Source: Nocardia vinacea NBRC 16497 (GTDB lineage: Bacteria > Actinomycetota > Actinomycetes > Mycobacteriales > Mycobacteriaceae). Taken from it: a stretch of DNA of 43,781 nucleotides. The notes under the pieces were generated by a model. The model worked only from the letters and a program-made list of their open reading frames with translations. It was not told the origin of the DNA and made no database searches. The position numbers were made by a program, and so were the translations under genes. Location of the stretch: the NCBI RefSeq assembly GCF_000308835.1, contig NZ_BAGN01000161.1:1-43781 (forward strand), written 5' to 3'. Position 1 is the stretch's first letter, and each line of letters begins with the position of its first letter. Positions 6,817 to 14,500 of the stretch are shown piece by piece.

Positions 6817-8246
6817 GCCGCACGCTCCGTCCAGCGATGTTTGATATCGGCTTCGAATCCGGCCGATGCGAAGGGCCGCAAGCTGATCTCGGGCTCGGCG
6901 GCCGCGCCCAGCGCCCGGTGCAGGCGGCGGTATTCGGTGTTCGTGCGTTCCAATGCGTCCACGATCGCGCGCCGCAGCCGCACTTCGAACCCCTCGATCG
7001 GGTGCGTGCCCGCGCGCAATTCGACCCGCAGAGTGAGGGTCTGCTCGAACTGCCTGCCGGTGCTGGTGGCGAGTACGAACTTTCCGGTCACCGTCGGAGC
7101 TATATCCGGATGTTCCAAGGCCATTCGCACGCTGTCCGGGTAGATCTTCAGCGCGTAGAAGGACGCGGCGATATCGGTGCGCCGGTGCAGAGCCAGGAAT
7201 CTGCACGAATCGGTCGAGGTGGTAATCGGAATTTCGTTGTCACCGACCAGATCCGCGAGTTCGGTGGCCGAGAACAGCGCGCCCTGATCGTTGATGCGGT
7301 AGCGCACCAACGGGATCGCGGTGTCGACCGTGAACAGGAAGCGCTGCTCGGCATCGAGTTCGGCGAACCGATAGTCGGTATCGTATTCGACCAGGGTGGG
7401 CTGGATTTCGTCCGCGCCGAACAATTCCGCGCCGACGACACGTTGTCGCGCGGCCAGTCGGCGCACGGCGATGGTGGTCGCGGTCTCGTGGCCCATGATG
7501 CCCCCATCCGCTGTGCCGTAGATCAGGCAGGTCGCGGTGGGGTCGCCGGATTTGCCGATCCGCCGCAGCACCCAGTCACGCCAGTTCTCGCTGATCGCCT
7601 CCCCCGCCAACAGGATTCGCAGATCCTGACCCAGCACCTCTTCGGGCGCGCGGTCCAGCACATCCTTGATGAACGGCGGATAGCCCGCGAGCACCACTTG
7701 GTCGTAGTGCGGGCCGAGCGTCGCGATATTGTCCAGGATCGCTTCGGCGTCGATGCCGGGGGCGATGACCGAGAGTCGATGGCCACGGCGGCGCAGCATC
7801 AGCGCACCGGTGTAGGTGTAGGTGCCGCCGATCCAGTTGCCCATGGCGAAGCCGATCACAAGCAACGTCGAACGGCGCTGGGATCCGAAGCACTGCTGGA
7901 AGATCCGCGCGTAAAGTTCGGTGCTCTCGTCGAGGGAGGCGATATCGCGCGGCCAATAGGTCGGGCGGCCGGTGGAACCGGAACTCGTCGACCACGTTCC
8001 CGCCCTGGTGATATCGCCGCGCCAGACGAGCGCGTCGAGCGGATATCGGTGCAGATAGTTCTCTTTCGTCATGGCGGGCACATCGGCGAAATCGGCGAGG
8101 GTGTGGATATCGGCGGGGTAGACGCCGTGGGCGGCGAGGAAGTCCGCATAGGCGGGAACCTGCCGAGCAGCACGGTGGAAAACACCGAGCGCACGTTGGA
8201 ATCCCGGTGTCGGGTCCGGTTTCACGGTTGGCAGAGGTATCGACAT
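6813..8246 (-). CDS. PaaK-like AMP-forming ligase
   Basis: 477 residues from ATG 8246. Adenylate-forming enzyme of the phenylacetate-CoA ligase superfamily. Ser/Thr/Gly-rich P-loop STSSGSTGRPTYWP (about 86-99), the YGTADGG block in place of the YG-T-E motif, and the RYRINDQGA block near the hinge. The C-terminal domain holds SFYALKIYPDSVR and HPIEGFEVRLRRAI. Expected chemistry: carboxylate plus ATP to acyl-AMP, then transfer to CoA or another acceptor. A longer frame opens at 8405, but it would overlap the preceding gene and lacks this family's start, so 8246 is chosen. Coupled to the ThiF gene by ATGA. A 19-bp element shared with the STAND promoter region lies 67 bp upstream. No aromatic-catabolism genes are near, so the substrate is probably not phenylacetate. 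Confidence 0.85.
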   Translation of the reverse strand: MSIPLPTVKPDPTPGFQRALGVFHRAARQVPAYADFLAAHGVYPADIHTLADFADVPAMTKENYLHRYPLDALVWRGDITRAGTWSTSSGSTGRPTYWPRDIASLDESTELYARIFQQCFGSQRRSTLLVIGFAMGNWIGGTYTYTGALMLRRRGHRLSVIAPGIDAEAILDNIATLGPHYDQVVLAGYPPFIKDVLDRAPEEVLGQDLRILLAGEAISENWRDWVLRRIGKSGDPTATCLIYGTADGGIMGHETATTIAVRRLAARQRVVGAELFGADEIQPTLVEYDTDYRFAELDAEQRFLFTVDTAIPLVRYRINDQGALFSATELADLVGDNEIPITTSTDSCRFLALHRRTDIAASFYALKIYPDSVRMALEHPDIAPTVTGKFVLATSTGRQFEQTLTLRVELRAGTHPIEGFEVRLRRAIVDALERTNTEYRRLHRALGAAAEPEISLRPFASAGFEADIKHRWTERAA

Positions 8247-8313
8247 GATGGTTGTCCCTGAGTCGGAAGTAGTGCTCCGCAATCGTCCGACCTGCGATAA
8301 CGCTATGCGGAAC

Positions 8314-8332
8314 AGTCCATACAAGGTCCATA
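8314..8332 (-). promoter_or_regulatory. Direct-repeat operator candidate upstream of the ligase-ThiF pair
   Basis: On the minus strand TATGGACCTTGTATGGACT, two TATGGAC units one helical turn (11 bp) apart. It lies 67 bp before the ligase start. Seventeen of 19 bases match the element at 12188-12206 in the STAND/small-gene divergent region, with similar distance (74 bp) to that small gene's start. Likely a common regulator site; which protein binds is unknown. Confidence 0.6.
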
Positions 8333-8350
8333 CAGGCGCTGCGCGGCGGG

Positions 8351-11300
8351 TCAGCGTGTCGAACAGAGCGGTCGGGATGGCACGCCGGGCAGGTAGCGCT
8401 GCCACTCGACCGAGCTCAGTCCGGTGCTGCCGCTATCGCACAGCGCATCGGCGACACGGTCCGGATCGGTCGCCCACAGCCGCACGACCTTATCGGGGCC
8501 GGCGCCGATGAGCAGTTGGCCGCCCAGTGCGTAGCCCGCGTCGTTGACCCGGCCGGTGTATGCGGTCAGCACGGCGACGCGGCGTGGCCTATCCGGATCG
8601 ATGACATCCCAGATCCAGATATCGCTGCCCTCACCGCCACCGACGACGTAGCGGCCGTCGGGGCTGAAGTTCACCGTGATGATCGGGTCGGGCGGCCCGT
8701 CGAGCGTGCCGAGGTTGCGGGGGTTTTCAGGATCGGACAGGTCGTAGAGTCGGGCGGTGTGGTCGGTGCTGCCCGCGACGATGACCCGATTCTGCGGGCT
8801 GAAGGCCACCGAGGCCACGTCGTTGTCGAAACCTTTGAGCGACGGCAGTTCCCGCGGCGGTCGGCCGCGATCGCGGATGTCCCATATGCGAACGACGTCA
8901 TCGGTGGTGGCTATGGCGAGCAGGGTGCCCGTCGAGTCGATGGCGACCAGATTCGGCAAGGCCTTTTTCAGATCGAGGGCGGCGATGGGCTGTGGGGTGT
9001 TCGGGTCCGTGAGGTTCCACACCGTTGCGATCGGATTGTCCTGTCCGACGACCGCGAGTACGGATCCGTCGGGGCTGAAGGCGAGCGCGGCCACTATGCC
9101 CTCGACCGCGTCGATCGGTTGCCCCAGCCGACGCGGCTGACGGGGATCACGGACGTCCCAGAGATAGATGTGGCCGGTGCGGGTGCCGATGGCGGCGCGG
9201 GTGCCGTCGGCCGAGAACGCAACGGCACCGCAGGTCTTTTCGTCATCGCCGACACCGAGCGCCGGGTAGTCGATCGGTGTGGCCGGATCGGTGATATCCC
9301 AGATGCGGGGACGACTGTCGCCCGCGCCGGTTCCGGTGAGGAATCGGGTGCCGGTGCGCTCGATCGGTGTCTGATAGATGGTGCTCTGGGCACCGCGCAG
9401 CAGCGGGCCGGGCAGTGGCCACAGGTGTGCCACGCCGGTCTCGTCACCGGTGACGACCATGCGTCCACCGAGCGCGTAGCGCACCGAGACGACGATCGCG
9501 AGATTCGGCAGAATCAGCTCGGGCTCCGTCGACTCGGCGGCGGTATTCCAGATGCGGGTGCTGTGGTCGGAACTGCCCACAGCGAGCCGGGATCCGTCGG
9601 GGCTGAAGATCAGATCGTTGATGTAGCTGTCGAATCCGCGCAATCTCGGCAACTCGGCCGGTGCGGCCGGATCGTCGAGACGCCAGCGCAACACTTCACG
9701 CGATCGACCACCCGCGACAAGGGTTTTGCTGTCGGGGCTGAACCGCAGCGCCAACGCCTGCGCGGTGGAACCGTCTCGAGCGCGGTCGAAGACCTGCTCT
9801 GCATCGGTTCCACTGAGACGCCAGATCCGCACCGACGCTTCGGGTCCCGCCGCGGCCAGCATTGTGCTGTCCGGGCTGAATGCCACAACAGGCGAACCGG
9901 CGGGCAGGACGAGCGTGGGCAAGGCGACCGGGTGGGCGGGATCGGCGATATCCCATCTGGCCAGGCCGGTATCGGTGGTGCCCGCGGCGAGTTGGTGTCG
10001 GTCCGGGCCGAATGCCACACCGGTATAGGTGACTCCGGAACGTTCCACGGTCGAAAGTAGATGCGGTGCACGCGGATTCGCGATATTCCACAGCTCGACT
10101 CGACCGGCGGTGATCCGGACGAGGACATCGTCACCCGGACCGATCTCCAACACCATCGGCTGCGGCCCCGGTGGTCCCGCGGGTGCCGGGATCCGACCGA
10201 CCTCGGTCGCCGGGGTAATGCCGCCACTCACCCGATACAGGCTGACCGTCGCATCCACGGCACCAATGGCCAGCAGCGTGCCGCGAGAATCGGTGGCGAC
10301 GACCGTGCGCCCCTCGTGTTCCCCGACGAACCGCACCGGAGTGTGCACGGCGCTCGAATCCAATAGCGCCGAACGCGCTTCCAGTGTCGGCTCGACCCGA
10401 TAGGCCGCCAAGGCGAGTTGCGCCGACAATGCGGGATCCTTGTCCCGCAATCGAACCGCCTGCAACGCGATCTGCCGGGACATCGCGTCATCGCGCGCCT
10501 GCGCGGCACTCTGCTGCTGGGTGTAGGCCGCCAGTGCAAGCACCAGGGCAACCACCGAGGCCATCGCCAGTGCCGCGACCAGCCGCTGCAGGATGCGGGT
10601 GCGGCGGCGCTGGGCAAGGATCGCGGCTTGCTGTTCGGCAGAGCTGGCGGCGAGATAGTCGCGTTCGCGCTGGTTCAGGTCGCGGTGGCGGCCGCCGGTG
10701 CTCGCCCACTCCTGCACCAGCGGCAGCCTCGCCGGGCCGAGCAATTCGCCCGGATCGCAACCACTGTCGTGCCAGACCTGGGCGGCGTGGGTGAGTCTGC
10801 GGTGCACGATGAGGCCGCCGCGATCACTGTCCACCCAGTCCGACAATCGGTTCCACGCGCCGATGACGGCCTCGTGGGTGATTTCGACGGTCTCCTCCTC
10901 ACAGGTGAGCAGGCGCTGGGCGCAGAAGCGATCGATCACGGCATTGACGTCGGCGGCGGTGTCGTCGTCGAAGAACAGTTCCGAACGATGCACCCGCCGA
11001 CGGGTCACGCTCTCCTCGTCGATGGTCACCAAGCGCAGGAAGGTGCGGCGCGCGATCTGACGTTGCGGGGTGGTGAGATCGGAATAGACGGCGTCGGCGC
11101 TGCGTTGGATTGCTCCCCCGATCCGTCCCACCGCGTTGTAATCGAGGACGGTCATCCGCCGCCGGGTGCCGCGCTGCCAGGTCTGCAACAGTGCGTGCGA
11201 AAGCAGCGGCAGGGCACCAGCATCGTGTGCCGCGCGGGAGCCATGCGGTGCGAGTTCGAGCAGCAGCAACTGCACCAGGTCTTCGTCCACGGTCCAGCCC

Positions 11301-12145
11301 GCTTTGCGCGCCGGTTCGACGATGACCTCGCGGACGCCATCACTGCTCAGCGGCCGGACCAGCACCGCATTCGCGGCCAGCGCATCGTGCAGTACCGATT
11401 CCTCGGCGGCGTGCCGGTAGAAGTCCGCGCGCAGGCCGAGCACGAAAACCGTTCGGGTGCCCTGGTGGTCTGCGATCGCCTCCAGGAATGCGGCCCGCTG
11501 CACCTCGTCCTCGCATTGGGTCCAGGTCTCCTCGAACTGATCGAGTACGACGACCTCGGTCTCTTCGAGTTCGCGCAGTGCGTCCAGCGGATGTGTGCCC
11601 GGCAGCGCGACACCGGCGGTGAGTCCCTCCTCCCGCAGCGCGGGCAACAGACCCGCCGATAACAAGGAGGATTTGCCGGATCCCGACGCGCCGATGACGA
11701 ACAGAATGCGCGGGCGCCCCCGCGAGCGCAGCAGTACATCGACCTTGCCCACCAATTCCGCGGTGAGCTCGGCGCGTCCGAAAAACCAACCGGCATCATC
11801 GAATCGGAACGGTTCCAGCCCCCGATACGGACTCTCGTCATCGCGGCGACGACGCCCGGTGGTACCGCGCACCCGGCGGACCGCGGTCAGCCAGGGCTCC
11901 TGTTCCGCCCGCGCGTCGATGCCGCAGACGGCGAGCACCGCGCGAAACATCTTCTCGTTGCCGTCGGTCGGAACATGTTGTCCCGCAAACCATCCGCTGA
12001 GCGTGCCCTGCGGACATCCCGAAATTTCCACGGTCTGACGGACAGTCAGCTCCGCCGCGACGCGCAAGGCCGACAGCGCAGCGGCGAATTCTTCGCGAGT
12101 TCGAATTTCCGCGGGATCGAGCCCCCCGGCCCACCCTCCTACCAC
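8351..12145 (-). CDS. HTH-STAND ATPase with 14 WD40-like repeats
   Basis: 1264 residues. An N-terminal Xre-like HTH (about 18-75, TVRQTVEISGCPQGTLSGWF) is followed by the nSTAND1 signature SPYRGLEPFRFDDAGWFFGR. Walker A is GASGSGKSS (152-160) and Walker B is VVVLDQFEE (198-206). The winged-helix region of STAND proteins comes next, then one membrane-type helix (about 523-545), then a C-terminal sensor of beta-propeller repeats. I count 14 units ending in W-type strands (for example FSPDGSRLAVGSSDHSTRIW), enough for two seven-bladed propellers. STAND ATPases are signal-triggered oligomeric switches in signalling, development or defence. The GTG at 12145 lies 6 nt after a TATGGT -10 hexamer with no ribosome site, consistent with a leaderless mRNA. 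No effector domain is fused. Confidence 0.9.
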   Translation of the reverse strand: MVGGWAGGLDPAEIRTREEFAAALSALRVAAELTVRQTVEISGCPQGTLSGWFAGQHVPTDGNEKMFRAVLAVCGIDARAEQEPWLTAVRRVRGTTGRRRRDDESPYRGLEPFRFDDAGWFFGRAELTAELVGKVDVLLRSRGRPRILFVIGASGSGKSSLLSAGLLPALREEGLTAGVALPGTHPLDALRELEETEVVVLDQFEETWTQCEDEVQRAAFLEAIADHQGTRTVFVLGLRADFYRHAAEESVLHDALAANAVLVRPLSSDGVREVIVEPARKAGWTVDEDLVQLLLLELAPHGSRAAHDAGALPLLSHALLQTWQRGTRRRMTVLDYNAVGRIGGAIQRSADAVYSDLTTPQRQIARRTFLRLVTIDEESVTRRRVHRSELFFDDDTAADVNAVIDRFCAQRLLTCEEETVEITHEAVIGAWNRLSDWVDSDRGGLIVHRRLTHAAQVWHDSGCDPGELLGPARLPLVQEWASTGGRHRDLNQRERDYLAASSAEQQAAILAQRRRTRILQRLVAALAMASVVALVLALAAYTQQQSAAQARDDAMSRQIALQAVRLRDKDPALSAQLALAAYRVEPTLEARSALLDSSAVHTPVRFVGEHEGRTVVATDSRGTLLAIGAVDATVSLYRVSGGITPATEVGRIPAPAGPPGPQPMVLEIGPGDDVLVRITAGRVELWNIANPRAPHLLSTVERSGVTYTGVAFGPDRHQLAAGTTDTGLARWDIADPAHPVALPTLVLPAGSPVVAFSPDSTMLAAAGPEASVRIWRLSGTDAEQVFDRARDGSTAQALALRFSPDSKTLVAGGRSREVLRWRLDDPAAPAELPRLRGFDSYINDLIFSPDGSRLAVGSSDHSTRIWNTAAESTEPELILPNLAIVVSVRYALGGRMVVTGDETGVAHLWPLPGPLLRGAQSTIYQTPIERTGTRFLTGTGAGDSRPRIWDITDPATPIDYPALGVGDDEKTCGAVAFSADGTRAAIGTRTGHIYLWDVRDPRQPRRLGQPIDAVEGIVAALAFSPDGSVLAVVGQDNPIATVWNLTDPNTPQPIAALDLKKALPNLVAIDSTGTLLAIATTDDVVRIWDIRDRGRPPRELPSLKGFDNDVASVAFSPQNRVIVAGSTDHTARLYDLSDPENPRNLGTLDGPPDPIITVNFSPDGRYVVGGGEGSDIWIWDVIDPDRPRRVAVLTAYTGRVNDAGYALGGQLLIGAGPDKVVRLWATDPDRVADALCDSGSTGLSSVEWQRYLPGVPSRPLCSTR

Positions 12146-12151
12146 GCTCTG

Positions 12152-12157
12152 ACCATA
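12152..12157 (-). promoter_or_regulatory. Candidate -10 of a leaderless promoter for the STAND gene
   Basis: TATGGT on the minus strand ends 6 nt before the GTG at 12145, the spacing expected if transcription starts at the start codon. There is no Shine-Dalgarno in between. No good -35 is visible. Confidence 0.4.
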
Positions 12158-12187
12158 GGGATTTCGCGCGCATGGCCGAAAGGGCCG

Positions 12188-12206
12188 TACGGACCTTGTA
12201 TTGACT
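12188..12206 (+). promoter_or_regulatory. Direct-repeat operator candidate in the STAND / small-gene divergent region
   Basis: TACGGACCTTGTATTGACT on the plus strand; 17 of 19 bases agree with the minus-strand element at 8314-8332. It lies 43 bp upstream of the STAND GTG and 74 bp upstream of the TTG at 12281, so it could serve both. The direct-repeat form (TAYGGAC, 4 nt, TATKGAC) suits a side-by-side dimer binding one DNA face. Confidence 0.6.
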
Positions 12207-12269
12207 ACTACCGACCCTGCTTTCGCAGCTCAGACCATGAATAACGGTCCCGATCCACTACGAGTCGAC

Positions 12270-12274
12270 AGGAG
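12270..12274 (+). promoter_or_regulatory. Ribosome binding site deciding the TTG start at 12281
   Basis: AGGAG 6 nt before TTG 12281. No ATG or GTG in this frame has a comparable site, which supports the TTG start of the 96-residue protein. Confidence 0.6.
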
Positions 12275-12280
12275 CGGACC

Positions 12281-12571
12281 TTGACCATCGACCGCACCGA
12301 ATATGCTCTGACCAGCGATCGCACCGTGGAGTTCGCGCACCTGGAGAACCCAGGATGCCCGACGCAATGGCGTGTCAGTTGGCTGTCCGATCGCCCACTC
12401 ACCGACGATGAGGCTTGGGCCGCAATGGAACTCGCCGAACTGCTGGCCGATCCGGATATCCGCTACGCCCCCGACCGCATGGCGAGCGCCATCCGCTGTG
12501 CGGGCAAGCTCGGCCTAATCGTCGAACAGGCGATGCTGGCCATGGACGCTCGAAGAGCCATGCGCGGCTGA
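12281..12571 (+). CDS. 96-residue protein of unknown function
   Basis: Small acidic soluble protein, not recognised. It starts at TTG 12281 with AGGAG at good spacing and has strong actinobacterial third-position GC. The sequence begins MTIDRTEYALTSDRTVEFAH and continues with a Trp-containing block (TQWRVSWLSDRPLTDDEAW) and two likely helices (AMELAELLADP and MASAIRCAGKLGLIVEQAML). No signal peptide, membrane segment or metal-binding motif is visible. It diverges from the STAND gene and shares with the ligase-ThiF pair the 19-bp element about 70 bp upstream of the start, so it may belong to the same response. It ends 29 bp before the convergent gene at 12601. Confidence 0.7.
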   Translation: MTIDRTEYALTSDRTVEFAHLENPGCPTQWRVSWLSDRPLTDDEAWAAMELAELLADPDIRYAPDRMASAIRCAGKLGLIVEQAMLAMDARRAMRG

Positions 12572-12600
12572 ATTCACGCTTCGACTGCGATGACCGTGCG

Positions 12601-13326
12601 TCACGGCCGGCGCATGATGTAGTCCGAGGGCACGAGAGCGCTTCCGGGAAGCAGGAATTCATCGGCAACCAGCAATGCGGACCAGGTATCGACGAAGTCC
12701 GGCATCCGGATGTCCAACGGCGCGGTATCGACGATCCGAGTACCGAACCGCAGCAGACCGACGAGCAGTGTCGACAGGACAAGGTAGATATCACCGGCGT
12801 GATCGACAATCCCATCCCCGGCAACGAAACCGGGTTCGATCACGACGGAGCGACCGGCGGCCCGCGCACGCAGACCGAGCCGGGCCAACACCGCCGCCGC
12901 TTCGACCGCGCTGCTGCCGCCGCACGGTGTGAGCACGCAGGTGGCCGATGCCCGAGCGGCCGTGACGGCGTACAGCGCGAACAGGTGGTCGGGCACCGTG
13001 CATCGAAACGACGTCACCTCGCCCCCGGTCGCACGCGAAGTCGCCGTCAGACCAGCGGCCGACGACACTACATAGGCACCCGTTTCGGCAACCGAACACC
13101 GCACCGTTCGCACGATGTGCTCCGGCAGCGGCGCACGTGCCAGCACCGTGCCACCTGTGACGACCCCGGCCAGCAGCACAGTGGTCAACGCGGCTTCGGC
13201 GAGTTCATCGGATGCGCCGCGGACCGGGGACGGCACCGTGACGCGTCCGCGCACCGGGATCGACGCGAACGGCGCGGTCACGACTCCGCCTCGCCGGCGT
13301 TCGGCTCCGTCGCCACGGTTGGTCAC
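12601..13326 (-). CDS. Half-length EPSP-synthase/MurA-like (enolpyruvyl transferase fold) protein
   Basis: 241 residues. The pattern follows the C-terminal two-thirds of 5-enolpyruvylshikimate-3-phosphate synthase. A SDELAEAALTTVLLAG segment sits where SSQFLSALLLA is expected. DHLFALYAVTAARASATCVL follows, then a Leu-rich helix with LARLGLRARAAG (like 'L..MGA.v'). The end, DIRMPDFVDTWSALL, is like the family's '..fPDFvd.W..ml'. The N-terminal KPGSKS-type phosphate-binding lobe is absent, so ordinary EPSP synthesis is unlikely. GTG 13326 overlaps the TGA of the Lrp/AsnC gene (GTGA), so it is translationally coupled to that regulator and may modulate or sense for it. The family call rests on pattern reading and is moderate. 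Confidence 0.6.
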   Translation of the reverse strand: MTNRGDGAERRRGGVVTAPFASIPVRGRVTVPSPVRGASDELAEAALTTVLLAGVVTGGTVLARAPLPEHIVRTVRCSVAETGAYVVSSAAGLTATSRATGGEVTSFRCTVPDHLFALYAVTAARASATCVLTPCGGSSAVEAAAVLARLGLRARAAGRSVVIEPGFVAGDGIVDHAGDIYLVLSTLLVGLLRFGTRIVDTAPLDIRMPDFVDTWSALLVADEFLLPGSALVPSDYIMRRP

Positions 13327-14252
13327 GACTTCGCCGCCGGCGCCCGCGGCGGCACATTGCTGTAGCGCTCTTTAACCGTGACCAGATGCACCCAGCTGTC
13401 GACCTCGAGCACTGGGCGCAGTGCACGCAGTGTGTCGAGGGCGGCGACGACATGCTCCAGCGCGGCCGCGTGCACGGTGCCGACCAGATCGAACCGCCCG
13501 ATCGTCGCGGCGAGGAAGCGGAGGCCGGGAAGTTCGGCGAGCAGAGCCGCGAGCCCCGCCGTGCGACCACTGGCCCGCACACCGAATCCGACGGCGTACT
13601 CCGTATCGCCATGGCCCGGTCCGGACAGTGCGGCGACTCGGACGATGCGCTCATCGATCAAGCGCTTCACCCGCAACCGCGCGGTGCCGGGTGAGGTACC
13701 GGCCGCCGCGGCGAGTGTGGCATAGGACGCGCGCCCGTCCGCCTGCAATACCTCGAGCAGACGCGCGTCGAGCGCGTCGATCGAGGCCGCCGACGCCCGC
13801 TCCGGGCGACCGACGTCGATGATCAGATCCGAATAGAACAGCGTATTGGTGTCGCGCACACCGTCGATACTGCGGATCCGGTCGAGTGTGGCCGCGAGCT
13901 GCTGCGGCCCCCGGGTGCGGATCTCGGCGACCAGCGGATACCGGCCACTGGTCAGGGACACATAGGGAATGTCGTCGAGTCCGGCCACGCGCCCGGCGAC
14001 CTGCCGCACCGGTTGATCGACGCTGATCGATACGTGCGCGAGCGCTGCCAGCCCGATTGTCGACGGATGCACGATGCCGACCACCTGAGCCCTACCCGAG
14101 TCGAACAGCGTATTGAGCCGTTTGGAGATCGTTGGGCGGGACGCACCGAGTTTGGCGGACAGTTCGTTTCGGCCGATCCGCCCATCGATGCGCAACTCCT
14201 CGAGGATCCGGGCGTCCAGAGTGTGCGTCCCGGTAGCCGCGGACGCGGTCAT
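13323..14252 (-). CDS. Tandem-domain Lrp/AsnC-family regulator
   Basis: 309 residues, about twice the usual 150. The first half has an AsnC HTH (about 12-58, LDARILEELRIDGRIGRNELSA, then GASRPTISKRLNTLF) and a ligand-binding RAM-type domain (to about 150). The second half repeats this with a second HTH (about 165-210, IDALDARLLEVLQADGRASYATL, then GTSPGTARLRVKRL) and RAM domain to about 300. Such tandem proteins act as built-in dimers of the 'feast/famine' regulator family, responding to amino acids. It diverges from the amino-acid ABC operon starting at 14501 and is the obvious candidate regulator. It is coupled by GTGA to the EPSP-like gene downstream. Confidence 0.9.
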   Translation of the reverse strand: MTASAATGTHTLDARILEELRIDGRIGRNELSAKLGASRPTISKRLNTLFDSGRAQVVGIVHPSTIGLAALAHVSISVDQPVRQVAGRVAGLDDIPYVSLTSGRYPLVAEIRTRGPQQLAATLDRIRSIDGVRDTNTLFYSDLIIDVGRPERASAASIDALDARLLEVLQADGRASYATLAAAAGTSPGTARLRVKRLIDERIVRVAALSGPGHGDTEYAVGFGVRASGRTAGLAALLAELPGLRFLAATIGRFDLVGTVHAAALEHVVAALDTLRALRPVLEVDSWVHLVTVKERYSNVPPRAPAAKS

Positions 14253-14344
14253 CGGAACTTAACAATCGCCGTCCAGATCAGTTCGAATTTACCTTTCATC
14301 AGCAAGTCCCTTCTCATGGAGACATAATCGCCCAAAATCTTCGG

Positions 14345-14364
14345 TGATGCTTTCCAGAGCATCA
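14345..14364. promoter_or_regulatory. Inverted repeat, candidate Lrp/AsnC operator
   Basis: TGATGCT, 6-nt spacer, AGCATCA: perfect 7-bp arms in the 248-bp region between the divergent AsnC-type regulator (14252) and the ABC operon (14501). The GAGCATCAA half recurs at 14440-14448, and the surrounding DNA is more AT-rich than the coding regions. Size and position suit an autoregulatory operator. Confidence 0.45.
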
Positions 14365-14500
14365 AACTGTGGCGCTCATCGCTCAGTCTCTTGTGTGGAC
14401 TGAACCTATCGCGGTTTCTATCGTGCATCTCAGTTGAACGAGCATCAATCAGGGCAGGAACGTTGACCATAACGCCACTGCACTGGAGGAGATTGAGCAG

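Noticed and set aside
5734..8246. Bacterial ubiquitin-like (E1-E2-JAB) conjugation operon
   Set aside because: No E2, JAB peptidase or ubiquitin-like gene is nearby; only the E1-like fold is present.
6660..10060. Plus-strand frames of about 500 codons opposite the ligase and STAND genes
   Set aside because: Antisense to well-supported domains; composition is typical of complement frames, with no start signals.
8351..12145. Known antiphage Avs-type STAND defence gene
   Set aside because: It has an N-terminal HTH and WD40 sensor instead of a nuclease/protease effector and TPR sensor; a defence role cannot be claimed.
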